A DNA stretch of 64,000 nucleotides from Planctomycetota bacterium (GTDB taxonomy: Bacteria > Planctomycetota > Phycisphaerae > Phycisphaerales > UBA1924): assembly GCA_963204725.1 (NCBI GenBank), contig CAUJHH010000032.1, positions 1-64,000 on the forward strand, written 5' to 3'. The notes under the pieces are model-generated. The model was given only the letters and a program-made list of their open reading frames with translations. It was not told where the DNA came from and did no database searches. The position numbers and the translations under genes were made by a program. This document shows, piece after piece, positions 8,892 to 19,200 of the stretch; within the stretch, counting starts at the first letter, position 1, and every line of letters begins with the position of its first letter.

Positions 8892-9182
8892 CTACCTGCG
8901 GGGCGTACGAGCGTAGTTCCGGCGAGGAACAACATTGACCTCAAGCCCATCCGGGCCACGCACAATCTTTGTTGCCTTCCAGCCCTTCTCTGTCTGCTCC
9001 GCGTCGTATGTGACAGTCGAGCCATCCTTCAGCGCACGGAATCCCTCGCCGAGGATAACCGAGAAATGCGCGAAGATGTCTTGCCCCTGCGGCCCGACAA
9101 TGAAGCCATACCCCTTGCGCGGGTCGAACCACTTCACAGTTCCCTCGGCACCCTCGAGCCGCTGGATCACCTCGTCCGTCAT
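8892..9182 (-). CDS. Cold-shock domain protein
   Basis: 96 residues from the ATG at 9182, preceded by GGGAGA. It is a single-stranded nucleic-acid-binding OB-fold protein of the CspA family with RNP1 as KGYGFI and RNP2 as DIFAHFS. It differs from classic 65-70-residue Csp proteins by a short N-terminal lead (MTDEVIQRLEGA) and a basic C-terminal tail, RRNYARTPRR. The 5' region is long and carries a good promoter at 9304-9333, giving a leader of about 115 nt, as is usual for cold-shock mRNAs. Confidence 0.9.
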   Translation of the reverse strand: MTDEVIQRLEGAEGTVKWFDPRKGYGFIVGPQGQDIFAHFSVILGEGFRALKDGSTVTYDAEQTEKGWKATKIVRGPDGLEVNVVPRRNYARTPRR

Positions 9183-9303
9183 GGGAACTCTCCCAGACCA
9201 ATGCAGCACTTGAAGGGTCTATCCAATACGAGCCCCAAATGCCAGCGCAAGTTCGTATTCCCGACAAGAGCCCACGATTTGTACACTCACTCGATCGAAG
9301 ACC

Positions 9304-9333
9304 ATTGTGGCCACAAATGGCCACCAATGTCAA
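9304..9333 (-). promoter_or_regulatory. Promoter of the cold-shock gene, with overlapping near-palindrome
   Basis: On the minus strand, a perfect TTGACA (9333-9328) is followed after 18 bases by CACAAT (9309-9304). Transcription would begin near 9297, leaving a leader of about 115 nt. The spacer and the -10 are covered by an imperfect palindrome, CATTGTGGCCA / TGGCCACCAATG (9303-9329), which could be an operator. Confidence 0.5.
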
Positions 9334-9387
9334 ATAACGTTTCCCATCTTATCGAGGCGAGTTGGGAGAACGCAACAGAAACAAAAG

Positions 9388-9417
9388 ACAAGGGCCCGAT
9401 AACTATCGAGCCCTTGT
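9388..9417 (-). terminator. Rho-independent terminator of pnp
   Basis: ACAAGGGC (9388-9395) pairs with GCCCTTGT (9410-9417), with an inner CGAT/ATCG stem and a 4-base loop. On the minus strand it is followed by CTTTTGTTTC. It sits 40 bp after the pnp stop codon. Confidence 0.75.
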
Positions 9418-9457
9418 AACACGCTGCAAATGCAAGACTTAGAACAATCCGAAAACG

Positions 9458-11611
9458 TCAGGCTGGCGACGGCGCACTTTCCGATGCCATCGCGGCTTTG
9501 CGGCTGAGCTTGATTCGGCCCTGGTCATCAACCAGCAGCACCTTCACCTTCACCACATCACCAAGCTTCACGACATCGCTGACGCTCTTCACGAAGCCAT
9601 CTGCCAGTTCGGAGATGTGGCACATGCCGTCGGTGCCTGGTGCCAACTCCACGAACGCTCCGAAGTCCTTGATGCTGACGACCTTGCCTGTGTAGATGGT
9701 TCCGACCTTGATCTCGGCGCACAGGGCCTCGATCTCACTGCGGGCCTGCTCGATCGACTCACCGTTCGGCGCCGAGACCATAACTGTGCCGTCGTCCTCG
9801 ACGTCAATGGTCACGCCGTAGCGATCCTGCAGGGCACGAATCATCTTGCCGCCCGGCCCGATCAGCTTGCCGATCTTGTCCGGATCGATCTGGATCGTGA
9901 CGAGGCGCGGGGCGTAGACCGAGATCGACTGACGCGGGGCCGGGATGATCGACTCCATACGGTCGATGATCTCGAGGCGGCCGATGCGGGCCTGCTCAAA
10001 GATTCGCTCGATCTGGGCGATGGTGAGGCCACGCGTCTTGAGATCGAGCTGGATGCCCGTAATGCCCTCACGCGTGCCGGCGACCTTGAAGTCCATGTCG
10101 CCGAAGAAGTCTTCTTCGCCGATGATGTCGGTGACGAAAAGCTCGTTCTTGTCGTTATCGTCGGCGAAGCGACCGACCGAGATACCGGCGCACGTTCCTT
10201 TGATCGGAACGCCCGCATCCATCAGGGCGAGGCAGCCGCCGCACACCGAGGCCATTGAGGACGAGCCGTTCGACTCGGTGATGTCGCTGACAACGCGGAT
10301 CGTGTAGGGGAACTCCTCGGGAGAGGGCAGGATGCCCATCAGCGAACGCTCTGCGAGCGCGCCGTGGCCGATCTCGCGACGGCCGGGGCCCATGATGCGC
10401 TTGGCCTCGCCGGTCGAGAAGGGAGGGAAGTTGTAGTGCAGCGTGAACTTCTTGGAGTACTCGGGGATCAGCCCGTCAATGATCTGCTCGTCCTTGGCCG
10501 TGCCAAGCGTGCAGGAGACCAGCGACTGCGTCTCGCCGCGCTGGAACAGAGCCGAGCCGTGAGTCCGCGGGAAGACGCTGACCGCGCCCTCGATCTTGCG
10601 GATCTCGGTCGCCTTGCGACCGTCGGCCCGCGTCTGCTTTTCAACGATCAGCTTCCGGGTCATCTTCTCTTCGAGGCGCTTGAACGCCTCCTTGGCAAAA
10701 CCCCGACGCTTCACACTCTCCTGGTGCTGGGCGACGTTGCCGTCGGACTTAAGGGCGAAGTGGGTGTCGAGCATCGCCTTGCGCAGCTCGTCAACCTTGG
10801 CGCCGCGGTCCGCCTTGCCCGGAATCTGGCGTGCCGCGAGAAGATCCTTCTCTGCCAGCTCGCGGACCCGATCCACAATCTCCTGCGGCGGGAGGAAGAG
10901 GTCGCCGATGACCTTCGGCTGGCCGCACTTCTTCGTCAGCTCGTCGATCAGTCCCAGAATCTCGAGAACCGCCTTGTGGCCGAAGGCGACCGCATCGAGA
11001 ACCGGCTTCTCGCCGATCTCTGCGGCACCGACCTCGATCATGTTGACGCCGTCCTTGTGACCGGCGAGAACCAGATCCAGATCGCTGTAATCAAGCTGCG
11101 AAACCGTCGGATTGAGAACAAACGTCGGGCCGCTGTCCGTGTGGATGCGTCCAACGCGAACGGTGGCCGTCGGCCCCTCGAAGGGAACGTTCGACAGCGC
11201 GAGCGCCGCCGAGGCCGCTGTGCCAGCCAGCACATCCGTGTCGTTCTCGCCGTCGTGGCTCATGACCCAGACCTGGATCTGCACCTCGTCGAGGAAACCA
11301 TCGGGGAAGAGCGGGCGGATCGGGCGGTCGATCATCCGCATCGTGAGGACTTCCTTCTCGTTGGGAGCACCTTCACGCTTGCGGAAGCCACCCGGGAACT
11401 TTCCAGCTGCGGAAGTCTTCTCCCGGTAGTCCACCGTCAGCGGGAAGAAGTCGATCCCCTCGCGAGGGTTCGCCCGCACGACCGTGGCGAGCACCGTCGA
11501 CTCGCCGTACGTCGCCATGACCGCCGCGGAGCAGAGCTTCGCGATCTTGCCGGTCTCGAGGATGAGCTTGCGTCCGCCGATCTCTCGCTCGACGCGGATG
11601 AGTTCTGCCAT
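9458..11611 (-). CDS. pnp: Polynucleotide phosphorylase
   Basis: 3'-5' phosphorolytic exoribonuclease of RNA decay and quality control. 717 residues with the full set of domains: first RNase PH core (about 10-145), helical linker, second RNase PH core (about 330-470), a KH domain around the GPGGKMIR motif, and a C-terminal S1 domain starting near [17 protein letters not shown]. It follows rpsO on the same strand with a hairpin between, the same order as in many bacteria, and ends in a clear terminator at 9388-9417. Confidence 0.97.
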   Translation of the reverse strand: MAELIRVEREIGGRKLILETGKIAKLCSAAVMATYGESTVLATVVRANPREGIDFFPLTVDYREKTSAAGKFPGGFRKREGAPNEKEVLTMRMIDRPIRPLFPDGFLDEVQIQVWVMSHDGENDTDVLAGTAASAALALSNVPFEGPTATVRVGRIHTDSGPTFVLNPTVSQLDYSDLDLVLAGHKDGVNMIEVGAAEIGEKPVLDAVAFGHKAVLEILGLIDELTKKCGQPKVIGDLFLPPQEIVDRVRELAEKDLLAARQIPGKADRGAKVDELRKAMLDTHFALKSDGNVAQHQESVKRRGFAKEAFKRLEEKMTRKLIVEKQTRADGRKATEIRKIEGAVSVFPRTHGSALFQRGETQSLVSCTLGTAKDEQIIDGLIPEYSKKFTLHYNFPPFSTGEAKRIMGPGRREIGHGALAERSLMGILPSPEEFPYTIRVVSDITESNGSSSMASVCGGCLALMDAGVPIKGTCAGISVGRFADDNDKNELFVTDIIGEEDFFGDMDFKVAGTREGITGIQLDLKTRGLTIAQIERIFEQARIGRLEIIDRMESIIPAPRQSISVYAPRLVTIQIDPDKIGKLIGPGGKMIRALQDRYGVTIDVEDDGTVMVSAPNGESIEQARSEIEALCAEIKVGTIYTGKVVSIKDFGAFVELAPGTDGMCHISELADGFVKSVSDVVKLGDVVKVKVLLVDDQGRIKLSRKAAMASESAPSPA

Positions 11612-11793
11612 GTTGTTCTGGTCCTTCTGCGCTGCGGGCCGTGCGCGAGCATCGCGCGACGACGCCTGGGTTCGATTGACCCATCCGATCCTTCAAGGCA
11701 GAAGGCACGACGCAGACGCTCAACTTTCATGCTCGGCTGCGCCGTGCCCACTGCCGCTCGGGACCGGCGGGTTGGGCTTGCACGTACGAAAGA

Positions 11794-11821
11794 GGCCCGC
11801 ACGCGTCTCCGCTTGCGGGCC
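11794..11821 (-). terminator. Hairpin between rpsO and pnp
   Basis: GGCCCGCA (11794-11801) pairs with TGCGGGCC (11814-11821) around a 12-base loop. On the minus strand TCTTTCGT follows. It lies 13 bp after rpsO and could terminate or attenuate transcription into pnp, or be a processing site. Confidence 0.5.
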
Positions 11822-11833
11822 CTCAAATCCTCG

Positions 11834-12103
11834 TTACTTACGCAGGCCAAGACGCTGGATGGTCTCGGTGTACTTCTCGTGATTGGTACGAGACAGGTAC
11901 CGGAGCAGACGATTGCGTCGGCTGACCATCATCAGCAGCCCTCGGCGGCTGTGCACATCCTTGCGGTGCTGCTGCAGGTGGCCCGAGAGCGACTTGATCC
12001 GATCGGTCAGAATCGCGATCTGAGTTTCGGGCGAACCGCTGTCGGTCGCGTGACGCTGGAAACCCTTGATGGTCGCGGCTTTGGTCTCTGCAGAAATGGC
12101 CAT
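11834..12103 (-). CDS. rpsO: 30S ribosomal protein S15
   Basis: 89 residues, exactly the usual S15 length, from the ATG at 12103. The family pattern is clear: GSPETQIAILTDRI (about 22-35), then SGHLQQHRKDVHSRRGLL with the conserved HxxDxHSRRGL core, and an RNRLLRYL stretch that binds 16S rRNA helices. In-frame sequence upstream of 12103 is not ribosomal protein. pnp follows, and the leader region carries a 12-bp inverted repeat at 12238-12266. Confidence 0.97.
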   Translation of the reverse strand: MAISAETKAATIKGFQRHATDSGSPETQIAILTDRIKSLSGHLQQHRKDVHSRRGLLMMVSRRNRLLRYLSRTNHEKYTETIQRLGLRK

Positions 12104-12237
12104 GAAAGCGTCGCCCCGGAAAGATGCGTTGAGAGCCCGAATCTCGGACGGCACGACAGTCGCGCAGCGGTCCCGAGTCGGAAGAGGACTGTAGACGCCT
12201 CCCAATCCGGTATCAACGAGACACACCCACTCGGATC

Positions 12238-12266
12238 GGCTTTGGTTTGGATAACAAACCAAAGCC
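12238..12266. promoter_or_regulatory. Perfect 12-bp inverted repeat between rpsO and aspC
   Basis: GGCTTTGGTTTG (12238-12249) and CAAACCAAAGCC (12255-12266) are exact inverted copies around a GATAA spacer. It lies in the 224-bp divergent gap, 61 bp before the aminotransferase and 134 bp before rpsO. Neither gene ends here, so it is not a simple terminator. It could be an operator or an rpsO leader hairpin. Confidence 0.5.
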
Positions 12267-12316
12267 AAACCACTCACTTTCTCTTGCACCGAGGCGGACA
12301 TCGCATCGCCGACTTC

Positions 12317-12322
12317 TACCCT
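12317..12322 (+). promoter_or_regulatory. TACCCT -10-like box at the aminotransferase start
   Basis: TACCCT ends 5 bases before the ATG at 12328. No Shine-Dalgarno sequence is present, consistent with a leaderless mRNA. Confidence 0.35.
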
Positions 12323-12327
12323 GTTGC

Positions 12328-13593
12328 ATGACCACAATTGGAATCTCGCGCCGCGTCTCGTCGCTGAAAGCCTCCGTGACGGTCGCGATGATGAACCGAG
12401 CCAAACAGATGCAGGCCTCTGGCATCGATGTTCTGTCATTCGCCGCTGGCGAGCCGGACTTTGATACGCCCGACGCCATCAAGCAGTCTGCCATCGATGC
12501 GCTTCGCGCGGGGCAGACCAAGTACATGCCGACTCTCGGCGACATGCCGACCCGCCAGACTATCGCCGACAAACTGACCAAGGAGAACCAGATCCCCGGT
12601 CTTAAGGGCGAGCACATCGCCATCTCAGCCGGAGGCAAACATTCTCTCTACGTCCTGTGCCACTGCCTCCTCGACGCCGCGGCACCGGGTGAGCAGCCGT
12701 GGGAGGTCGTCCTCCCTGTTCCGTCCTGGGTGAGTTACGCGCCAATCGCCGAGTTGGCCGGCGGACGCGTGGTTGAGGTCCCGACCACGCTCAAGAGCGA
12801 CTTCAAGGCGACCGCCGAGCAGATTCGCCATGCGATCACGCCGCGCAGTCGCATGCTCATTCTCAACAGCCCCAGCAATCCCTGCGGCACGATGTACTCG
12901 GAAAGGGAGCTTCGAGAGATCGCGACCGTGGTTGCGGAAGCGGCACGCACCATCGCCCCGCATCTGGTCATTGTTTCCGATGAGATCTACGAGAAGATCG
13001 TCTACGGCGGCACCCGCCACTTCTCGATCGGCTCCGTGCCCGAAGTCGCCGAGCGCACGATCACCCTCAACGGACTCTCAAAGGCGTACGCGATGACCGG
13101 CTGGCGGGTCGGTTACACCGGATGTCCGGGCGAATGGGGCAAGCAATTCACGAGCGCGATGGCGACACTGCAAGGACAGATGTCCACAAACATCACGTCG
13201 TTCGTCTATCCCGCGATCCGGACCGCGCTCAATGAGTGCGGCGCCGAGGTCGAGGCCATGCGGACCGCATTCGCGACCAGAGCCGGAGTGATCTCGAAGC
13301 GGCTCCAAGCCATCGATGGCCTCCGCACGCCGCGGCCGACCGGCGCGTTCTATGCATTCCCCGATGTCTCCGCACACTTTGGCACCGTTTCGCCCGCCGG
13401 CAAGAGGATCGCGTCCTCGCTCGATCTCTGCGAGGCGCTCCTCGCGGAGGCGCATGTCGCGTTCGTGCCGGGAGAAGACTTCGGCGGGTGCGGAGGCAAC
13501 CACCTCCGCATCAGTTTCGCGTGCAGCGAGCAGCAGATCGAGAGCGGCATGGACCGATTCGAGTCGTTCCTTGGCAAATTGACGCGGGCTTGA
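12328..13593 (+). CDS. Aspartate aminotransferase-type class I aminotransferase
   Basis: PLP enzyme moving amino groups between aspartate (or a similar amino acid) and 2-oxo acids. 421 residues from the ATG at 12328. Key sites: FAAGEPDFDTP (38-48), the SPSNPCGT loop (181-188), SDEIYEKIVY (217-226), the PLP lysine K252 in LNGLSKAYAMTGWR, and R260. The family is the AspC-Iγ/prephenate aminotransferase group seen in many non-enteric bacteria, so a role in arogenate formation is also possible. The upstream in-frame extension to 12247 has no start signal. Confidence 0.85.
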   Translation: MTTIGISRRVSSLKASVTVAMMNRAKQMQASGIDVLSFAAGEPDFDTPDAIKQSAIDALRAGQTKYMPTLGDMPTRQTIADKLTKENQIPGLKGEHIAISAGGKHSLYVLCHCLLDAAAPGEQPWEVVLPVPSWVSYAPIAELAGGRVVEVPTTLKSDFKATAEQIRHAITPRSRMLILNSPSNPCGTMYSERELREIATVVAEAARTIAPHLVIVSDEIYEKIVYGGTRHFSIGSVPEVAERTITLNGLSKAYAMTGWRVGYTGCPGEWGKQFTSAMATLQGQMSTNITSFVYPAIRTALNECGAEVEAMRTAFATRAGVISKRLQAIDGLRTPRPTGAFYAFPDVSAHFGTVSPAGKRIASSLDLCEALLAEAHVAFVPGEDFGGCGGNHLRISFACSEQQIESGMDRFESFLGKLTRA

Positions 13594-13622
13594 TCGCCCC
13601 GTGATTCCGCGAAGAACTCGCT

Positions 13623-14543
13623 CTACCGCTCGTCGGAGCCGCTCGCGTCGCCCGGATCCGGTGTCGCGGGCGACCTCTCGTCCGACGTGCGGCGCTCCGG
13701 AATAACAACGTCCGGCAGGTCCGCGCTCTCGGAATCCAACCGCTCCGCCAGCGTTACCTTGATCTCTGCTTCGCCGGTCTCGCCGTGCTCAAGCCCGATC
13801 TTGACCTCCTGGCGGCGCACAAGCTCGAGCATCGCGAGAAAGAGCCCGATCATCTCGCCGTGCGGCCGTCCCAGAAAGAGGTCCGCAAAGCGCATCGAGC
13901 CGCGTGGCCCCACCTCTCGCCTCAGGCGATCGACGATGTCTGCGGCATGGAGTTCGATCGGCGTATCGTCGTATGTGACCTGATGCTCGCCGAGCCGCTC
14001 GAAAATCAGCATCGACGAGACGCGCCGAAATGCTTCCACGAGATCGTTCAGGTTCAGGTCCTCAACGTGGATCTCTCCCGACGCAGCGTCGATCGCAGCC
14101 TGGAGCGCATCCCCATCAATACCCGTCGCAGTCGCAGGATACCGACGCGACCACTCCTCGCGCCGTCGCTCCAGCCCATCGGCCAGATCCCTGAATCGTT
14201 TGTACGCGAGCAACTGCTTTACCAGATCGGACCGAGGATCCGGTGCGAGCGCGTCGAGTCCGCTCCGCGCTTCCCCGTCGGCCTGCTCCGGCCGCGGCAT
14301 GAGCAATTGGCTCTTGATCTCCATCAACGTCGCGGCCATGACAAGGAACTCACCCGCGAGTTCGATGTCGATCCTCACGTGCCCCTTGTCCAGCTCCGAC
14401 AGATACTCAAGATACTGACGAGCGATCGCGGCGACCGGGATGTCGTGGATATCGACCTCCGCCCGCCGAATCAGGAACAGCAGCAGATCCAGAGGTCCCT
14501 CGAAGGCGTCCAGCCGAACGCGATAGTCCTGGTTCGCCACCAT
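13623..14543 (-). CDS. scpA: Segregation and condensation protein A
   Basis: Kleisin subunit that bridges the SMC heads in chromosome condensation. About 306 residues. The N-terminal FEGPLDLLLFLIRR motif is diagnostic; a helical middle and a C-terminal winged-helix segment around MIGLFLAMLELVRRQEVKI follow. The ATG at 14543 is preferred because GGAGG lies 8 bases upstream; ATG at 14558 is the alternative. No scpB or smc is adjacent. The last 30 residues are polar and likely disordered. It is divergent from kdsD with 89 bp between. Confidence 0.92.
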   Translation of the reverse strand: MVANQDYRVRLDAFEGPLDLLLFLIRRAEVDIHDIPVAAIARQYLEYLSELDKGHVRIDIELAGEFLVMAATLMEIKSQLLMPRPEQADGEARSGLDALAPDPRSDLVKQLLAYKRFRDLADGLERRREEWSRRYPATATGIDGDALQAAIDAASGEIHVEDLNLNDLVEAFRRVSSMLIFERLGEHQVTYDDTPIELHAADIVDRLRREVGPRGSMRFADLFLGRPHGEMIGLFLAMLELVRRQEVKIGLEHGETGEAEIKVTLAERLDSESADLPDVVIPERRTSDERSPATPDPGDASGSDER

Positions 14544-14617
14544 GTTCCGGGCCTCCATTCCCCGACTCCGACCGAACGACTCGTGCTCTCCGACGCGCGA
14601 GCTCCGACCGTCCAGTG

Positions 14618-14623
14618 TACCCT
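14618..14623 (+). promoter_or_regulatory. TACCCT -10-like box before kdsD
   Basis: TACCCT ends 9 bases before the ATG at 14633, without a Shine-Dalgarno sequence. It would give a leader of about 3 nt. No good -35 is visible. Confidence 0.3.
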
Positions 14624-14632
14624 CTAGCTCCC

Positions 14633-15685
14633 ATGTCGAGCGGCCCCATCCCCCACAGCGATCCCCGCATCCTCTCCGACGAGTTGGCCTACGCCCGCGC
14701 GGTGCTGAAGGCCGAAGCAACGGCAATTGTCGGGCTTGTCCACGCAGCTCTCGAAGACGGCGATGCGTTCACCCGGGCTGTCGGACTCATCACGGGCTGC
14801 GCCGAGGCGGGCGGGACCGTGCTGGTCTCTGGCCTTGGCAAGAGCGGACTGGTCGGCGCAAAGATCTCCGCGACGCTCTCAAGTCTCGGCATCCCCTCGC
14901 ACGCTGTCCATCCCGCGGAAGCTGCCCACGGCGACCTCGGGCGATTCCGCCAGAACGACACGGTGATCTGCATCTCACACTCCGGCGAGACGGACGAGGT
15001 TGTCGACCTCGCCGCGACACTCCGGCAGGACGGTCTCCCGATCATCGCGATCTCCGGCGGCGTCCACAACGCCCCATCCAGTCTCGAGCGTCTCGCGACC
15101 GTTTCATTGCGTCTGGGCGTGCTCGAAGAGGCCGGCGCGCCCACGCTCATCGCACCGACATCTTCGACCACGGCAACGATGGCCCTCGGCGATGCACTGG
15201 CACTCTGCGCCGCCCGTCGACGCCAGTTCACCGAAGCAGACTTTGCGAAGCGCCACCCGGGCGGAAGCCTCGGTGGGCTGCTCCGACCCGTCACCGATCT
15301 GCTCCGCTTCAGCGTCGGAAAGAACTTCCCTGTCGTCGGCGACGAACTCCCCGTCGGCGAAGCGCTCCGGAGCGCGACCGACAGCGGCCGCCGCCCGGGC
15401 GCGCTGCTGCTGACCGATCGTGACAGCGGCCGCCTCACCGGCATCTTCACCGATGGAGACCTCCGCCGCCTCGTCTTGCGCGATCCTGGCGAACTCGCAA
15501 AGCCGATCCGCGACGTGATGACACGGAACCCACGCACGCTCCCGCACACAGCTCTGGTGCGCGACGCTGTCCGGATGGTTCGCGAATTCCGCGCCGACGA
15601 GATCCCCGTCGTTGACGATGAACTTCGCCCGATCGGCTTGCTCGACGTGCAGGACCTGATTGCCATGAAACTTGTGAAGGATTGA
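14633..15685 (+). CDS. kdsD: Arabinose-5-phosphate isomerase KdsD
   Basis: Converts ribulose 5-phosphate to arabinose 5-phosphate, the first committed step to KDO for lipid A core. 350 residues. A SIS domain with GLGKSGLVGAKISATLSS near residues 68-85 and ISHSGETDE at about 112-120 is followed by two CBS domains (about 220-345) with the GIFTDGDLRR signature. It heads the kdsD-kdsC-lptC-like operon; its stop lies 9 bp before the kdsC start. The same gene order occurs in enterobacteria ahead of lptA-lptB. Confidence 0.93.
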   Translation: MSSGPIPHSDPRILSDELAYARAVLKAEATAIVGLVHAALEDGDAFTRAVGLITGCAEAGGTVLVSGLGKSGLVGAKISATLSSLGIPSHAVHPAEAAHGDLGRFRQNDTVICISHSGETDEVVDLAATLRQDGLPIIAISGGVHNAPSSLERLATVSLRLGVLEEAGAPTLIAPTSSTTATMALGDALALCAARRRQFTEADFAKRHPGGSLGGLLRPVTDLLRFSVGKNFPVVGDELPVGEALRSATDSGRRPGALLLTDRDSGRLTGIFTDGDLRRLVLRDPGELAKPIRDVMTRNPRTLPHTALVRDAVRMVREFRADEIPVVDDELRPIGLLDVQDLIAMKLVKD

Positions 15686-15693
15686 GGAACGCA

Positions 15694-16206
15694 ATGCCTC
15701 GCGATGGCTCGAAGGTCGAATTGCTCGTACTCGATGTCGATGGCGTCCTTTCCGACGGCGCGATCGTTCACGGCCCCGAGGGCTTCGAGCTCAAGCGCTT
15801 CAACACCAAGGACGGATTTGGCCTCCAGCTCTGGCGGCAGATGGGCTTTCGCGCCTGCATCATCACCGGGCGCTCCAGCGACGCCGTCACAACCCGCGCT
15901 CGCGAACTCGGGCTCGATCCCGTCGCGCAAGGCGTCAAGGACAAACAAGCGTCGCTCTCCGCCATGCTCAAGACACTCGGGGTGACCCTGGACCGTGTTG
16001 CCGTCGTTGGCGATGATTGGCCGGACATCAGAATCATGAGGCTGTCGGCCTACGCCATCGCCCCTGCGGATGCGATGCCCGAGACGATTGCCGCCGCGGA
16101 CCACGTCACAAACGCGTGCGGCGGTCGCGGGGCCGTCCGCGAAGCCGTGGAACACTTGCTCGGTTTGAAGGGCCTCATGGAGAAGGCCCGCTCCCTCTAC
16201 CATTGA
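15694..16206 (+). CDS. kdsC: KDO-8-phosphate phosphatase KdsC
   Basis: HAD phosphatase without a cap domain that removes phosphate from KDO 8-phosphate. 170 residues, family-typical. Motif I is LDVDGVLSDG, motif II ITGRSS, and motif IV VGDDWPDI (near 106-113). The ATG at 15694 has GAGGAA upstream; an in-frame TTG at 15682 overlaps kdsD but has no site. The next gene starts 3 bp after the stop, indicating tight coupling. Confidence 0.93.
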   Translation: MPRDGSKVELLVLDVDGVLSDGAIVHGPEGFELKRFNTKDGFGLQLWRQMGFRACIITGRSSDAVTTRARELGLDPVAQGVKDKQASLSAMLKTLGVTLDRVAVVGDDWPDIRIMRLSAYAIAPADAMPETIAAADHVTNACGGRGAVREAVEHLLGLKGLMEKARSLYH

Positions 16207-16209
16207 ACC

Positions 16210-19200
16210 ATGCCACCCCGCCGCATGCTCAAAGCTCGCTTCTACGGCCTGATCGGGGCTGGTGCCTTCGCGCTCGCGGCTGGCGGGCTTGTCGTCGTGC
16301 TCGTTCTCTTATCAGAGCGTCCGAGTGACACCGCGTCCGACGCGGATACGCCCGCCCCACCGGACATCAGAGATGCACTGCCTCAGCACGCTTCGGTCGG
16401 AGCGATGGCGGGCAAAGATCTCCGCGTCCAGATGATGGACAAGGTCGATCCCACTCGCCAGTCGGGCGAACTCCGCGCCGCCGTCGTCGACCCTATGCAA
16501 CTCCCGGGCCACTACGCTGTCGACAAACCGCAGATATGGATGTTCCTGAAGAGCGGCAAGACACTCTTCGTACGCGCGGATTCCGGGCAGTTGGTTATGC
16601 CCTCACGCCGCCAGGAACCGGAGTCCGGCGTGCTTCGCGGCTCCGTAGAGATCCGAATCTACGATGTGATCGGCGTCGGTGATGAGTCCACGCTCGGTCC
16701 ACCCTCCATCGTTGCCAAGACCGCGCTGCTCACCTTCGACACGACAGTGCCAGAGATGGAGTCCCCACAGCCTTTCACTGTCGAGGGGAACGGCATTCTC
16801 TTCGAGGGGCAGACCCTCCGCGTCCTTGCCAGCCAGACCCGCGAGAGACTCGAGCTTGTCGAAGTGCTCCGAGGTGGAAGGCTCGTTTACACTCCATCCA
16901 ATCGCGAGGGCAAGCGAGCATCCAACCAACCGATCGGAGAGCCCGTAACCGGTAGCTCTCGATCCGAACCGGGATCGGTTCTCCGACTGGCCTCTTTCCA
17001 GCCGACGGAACGCCCCGCTTCCGCGCCACGCCAGCGAGAGGATCGCGCGAGCACGCCAAGTACCGCTGCCACGCCGCCAGATGCCCCGAACATCGTGAAC
17101 TACCTGACCACGTTCTCGGACAAGGTCGTTGTGACCCAGACGACACGCGTCCTGACCGGCGACCGCCTCGACGTCTGGTCGCGCGTCGTCGACGGACGTC
17201 TTCCCGATGGAGCAATCGGGGGCAGCGATTCGCGCGGATCAGGCCCAAGCACTCCCACGCCTCAGAATGCTGGCAATCCTCCATCTTCGACGCGCGCCAG
17301 AAGCGAGCCGCAGAGTCAGACGCCCCCGAATTCGCTTCCGGCTGCTCCGAAGGACGAGTCTGTGTATCTGACGTGGACGGGAGCGATGGTCGCTCGCCCG
17401 CTCTCGACGGAGCCACGTGAACTCGAGCTGGACGATGTCTGGTTGCGTGTGACCGCCGACCAGACCGGTGTCGTGCAGATGGACGATCGAGCGACAGCTG
17501 CCGAGGGACGATGCGCCTTGCTCGACTACGCAGGGACAAGGCAGGAACTCAGCATCGCCCGCTCTGGCGCGCTCGGCGCCACGCTGACGATGCCTGATCG
17601 CGGCCGGATCACCGCCACTCGCATCGAACAAAACCTCGCAACTGGCGTAGGACATGTTCCGGGCGCCGGCACGATCGAGTCACTCGAGGGAGATGATCCT
17701 CGCGACGCGAGCCGTCCCATGGCCCGCTGGGACCGAGACGCGACGTTCCTGTTCGAGGTGGTAGACGGCCGAATGTCCGACCAGTTGCGCGAGGCAATGC
17801 TCGAGGGAAGCGTCCTTGCTTCGTCGAACGGCTCATCCATTGGCGGCGAGTCTATCCACGCCCACTTCGCCCCTTCCGCTGACGCCTCGCCCACACTCGC
17901 AAGAGTCCGCGCCGATGGCGCGGTCATCGCCCGAGACGCGAAGGGCAACTCCATTCAATCTGACACGCTCGATGTCGCATTCGAGCCCGTATCCGATGGC
18001 AACGACCCAGATCCAAGCGTCGCGACCGCGATCGGCTCGGTCAGAGTGACCAGCGAACGGGGAGAGGTCGTGACAGCCGCGCTCGTCGAAGCGCAGTTGG
18101 AGCGCGACCAGTCGGGCAATCTGACGTCGCGCGCCGTCCGTGCGGAAGAATGGGTCGAGATCACAACTCCCGACGGGCGCAGAGCGCTCGCTCCGCTGCT
18201 GATCGCCGATGTCCCCGGCCAGATCGTCGACCTGATCGGCCCCGGCTCCCGCGTCTCGCAGACGACCGAGAGCACCACAACGGTTGCTGAAGGCGCGCGG
18301 ATCCAGCTTCAGGGGCTCTCGAGCGCGATCGAAGTCTCGGGGCCTGGTACGTTCTCGCATGGCCCGGTTGATCCGACCGCCGATTCGGACACCCGCGCGA
18401 TCCAGGCCCGGTGGACCGAGTCGATGCGATTCGACGACGCAAGGGGGACTCTCCGCGCCCGAGGAGACGTTCAGGCAACCTCGAACGTCTCCGACCTTGA
18501 GCGTCAGACACTCGATGCCGATGAGATCGAAGCAAGACTCGAGACTCCCGACCTCTACAACCAGCGCGTTCGCGATGCCAGACGCGATGGGCGACCCGTT
18601 CCCGACCGGGAGATCCTCTTCGCACAGGCCGTCTCCGACGCATCGGGAGGCGCGGAGTCACGAATCCAAGCTGCGTATTACACACTGGACGAGGCCGCGC
18701 CCGAAGGAAGGCGGCTCGAACGCCTCTTCCAGGCCCAAGGTGCGACGATCACAAGCGACAACTCGGCACGCTTCGTGGAGATTCCCGGTCCCGGCCGTAT
18801 GGTCGTTGCCGACTTGAGACCTCGCGACGCCGGCGGTTCCGGCACCTCCGCGGCCTCACCGGCACCCGGCTCGTCGCGGGGTCGCTCCCTCTTTGAGTGG
18901 GCAGGATCGATGCGCTTCGATCGTGAACCCGGTGTCATCCGGCTGAACGACAAGGCCAGCATGGTCCAGCGCCGACTGGAAGACAACGGCGTGCTCAATG
19001 TCGCTGGCGACATCCTGGAAGCGAGAGTGCGAGAAACCCCGGTCTCGCCGGAATCAGCGGAACCCAGCTTCGATCTCACCGGGGTCACAGCGCGTGGAAA
19101 TGTCGTCGTCACGGAACGGATGGGAACACCGCTGGTCTTGAAGCGTGAGATTCTCGCCGGCACGCTCGACTACGACACCGTCCGTGCCGTGGCCGAGGCA

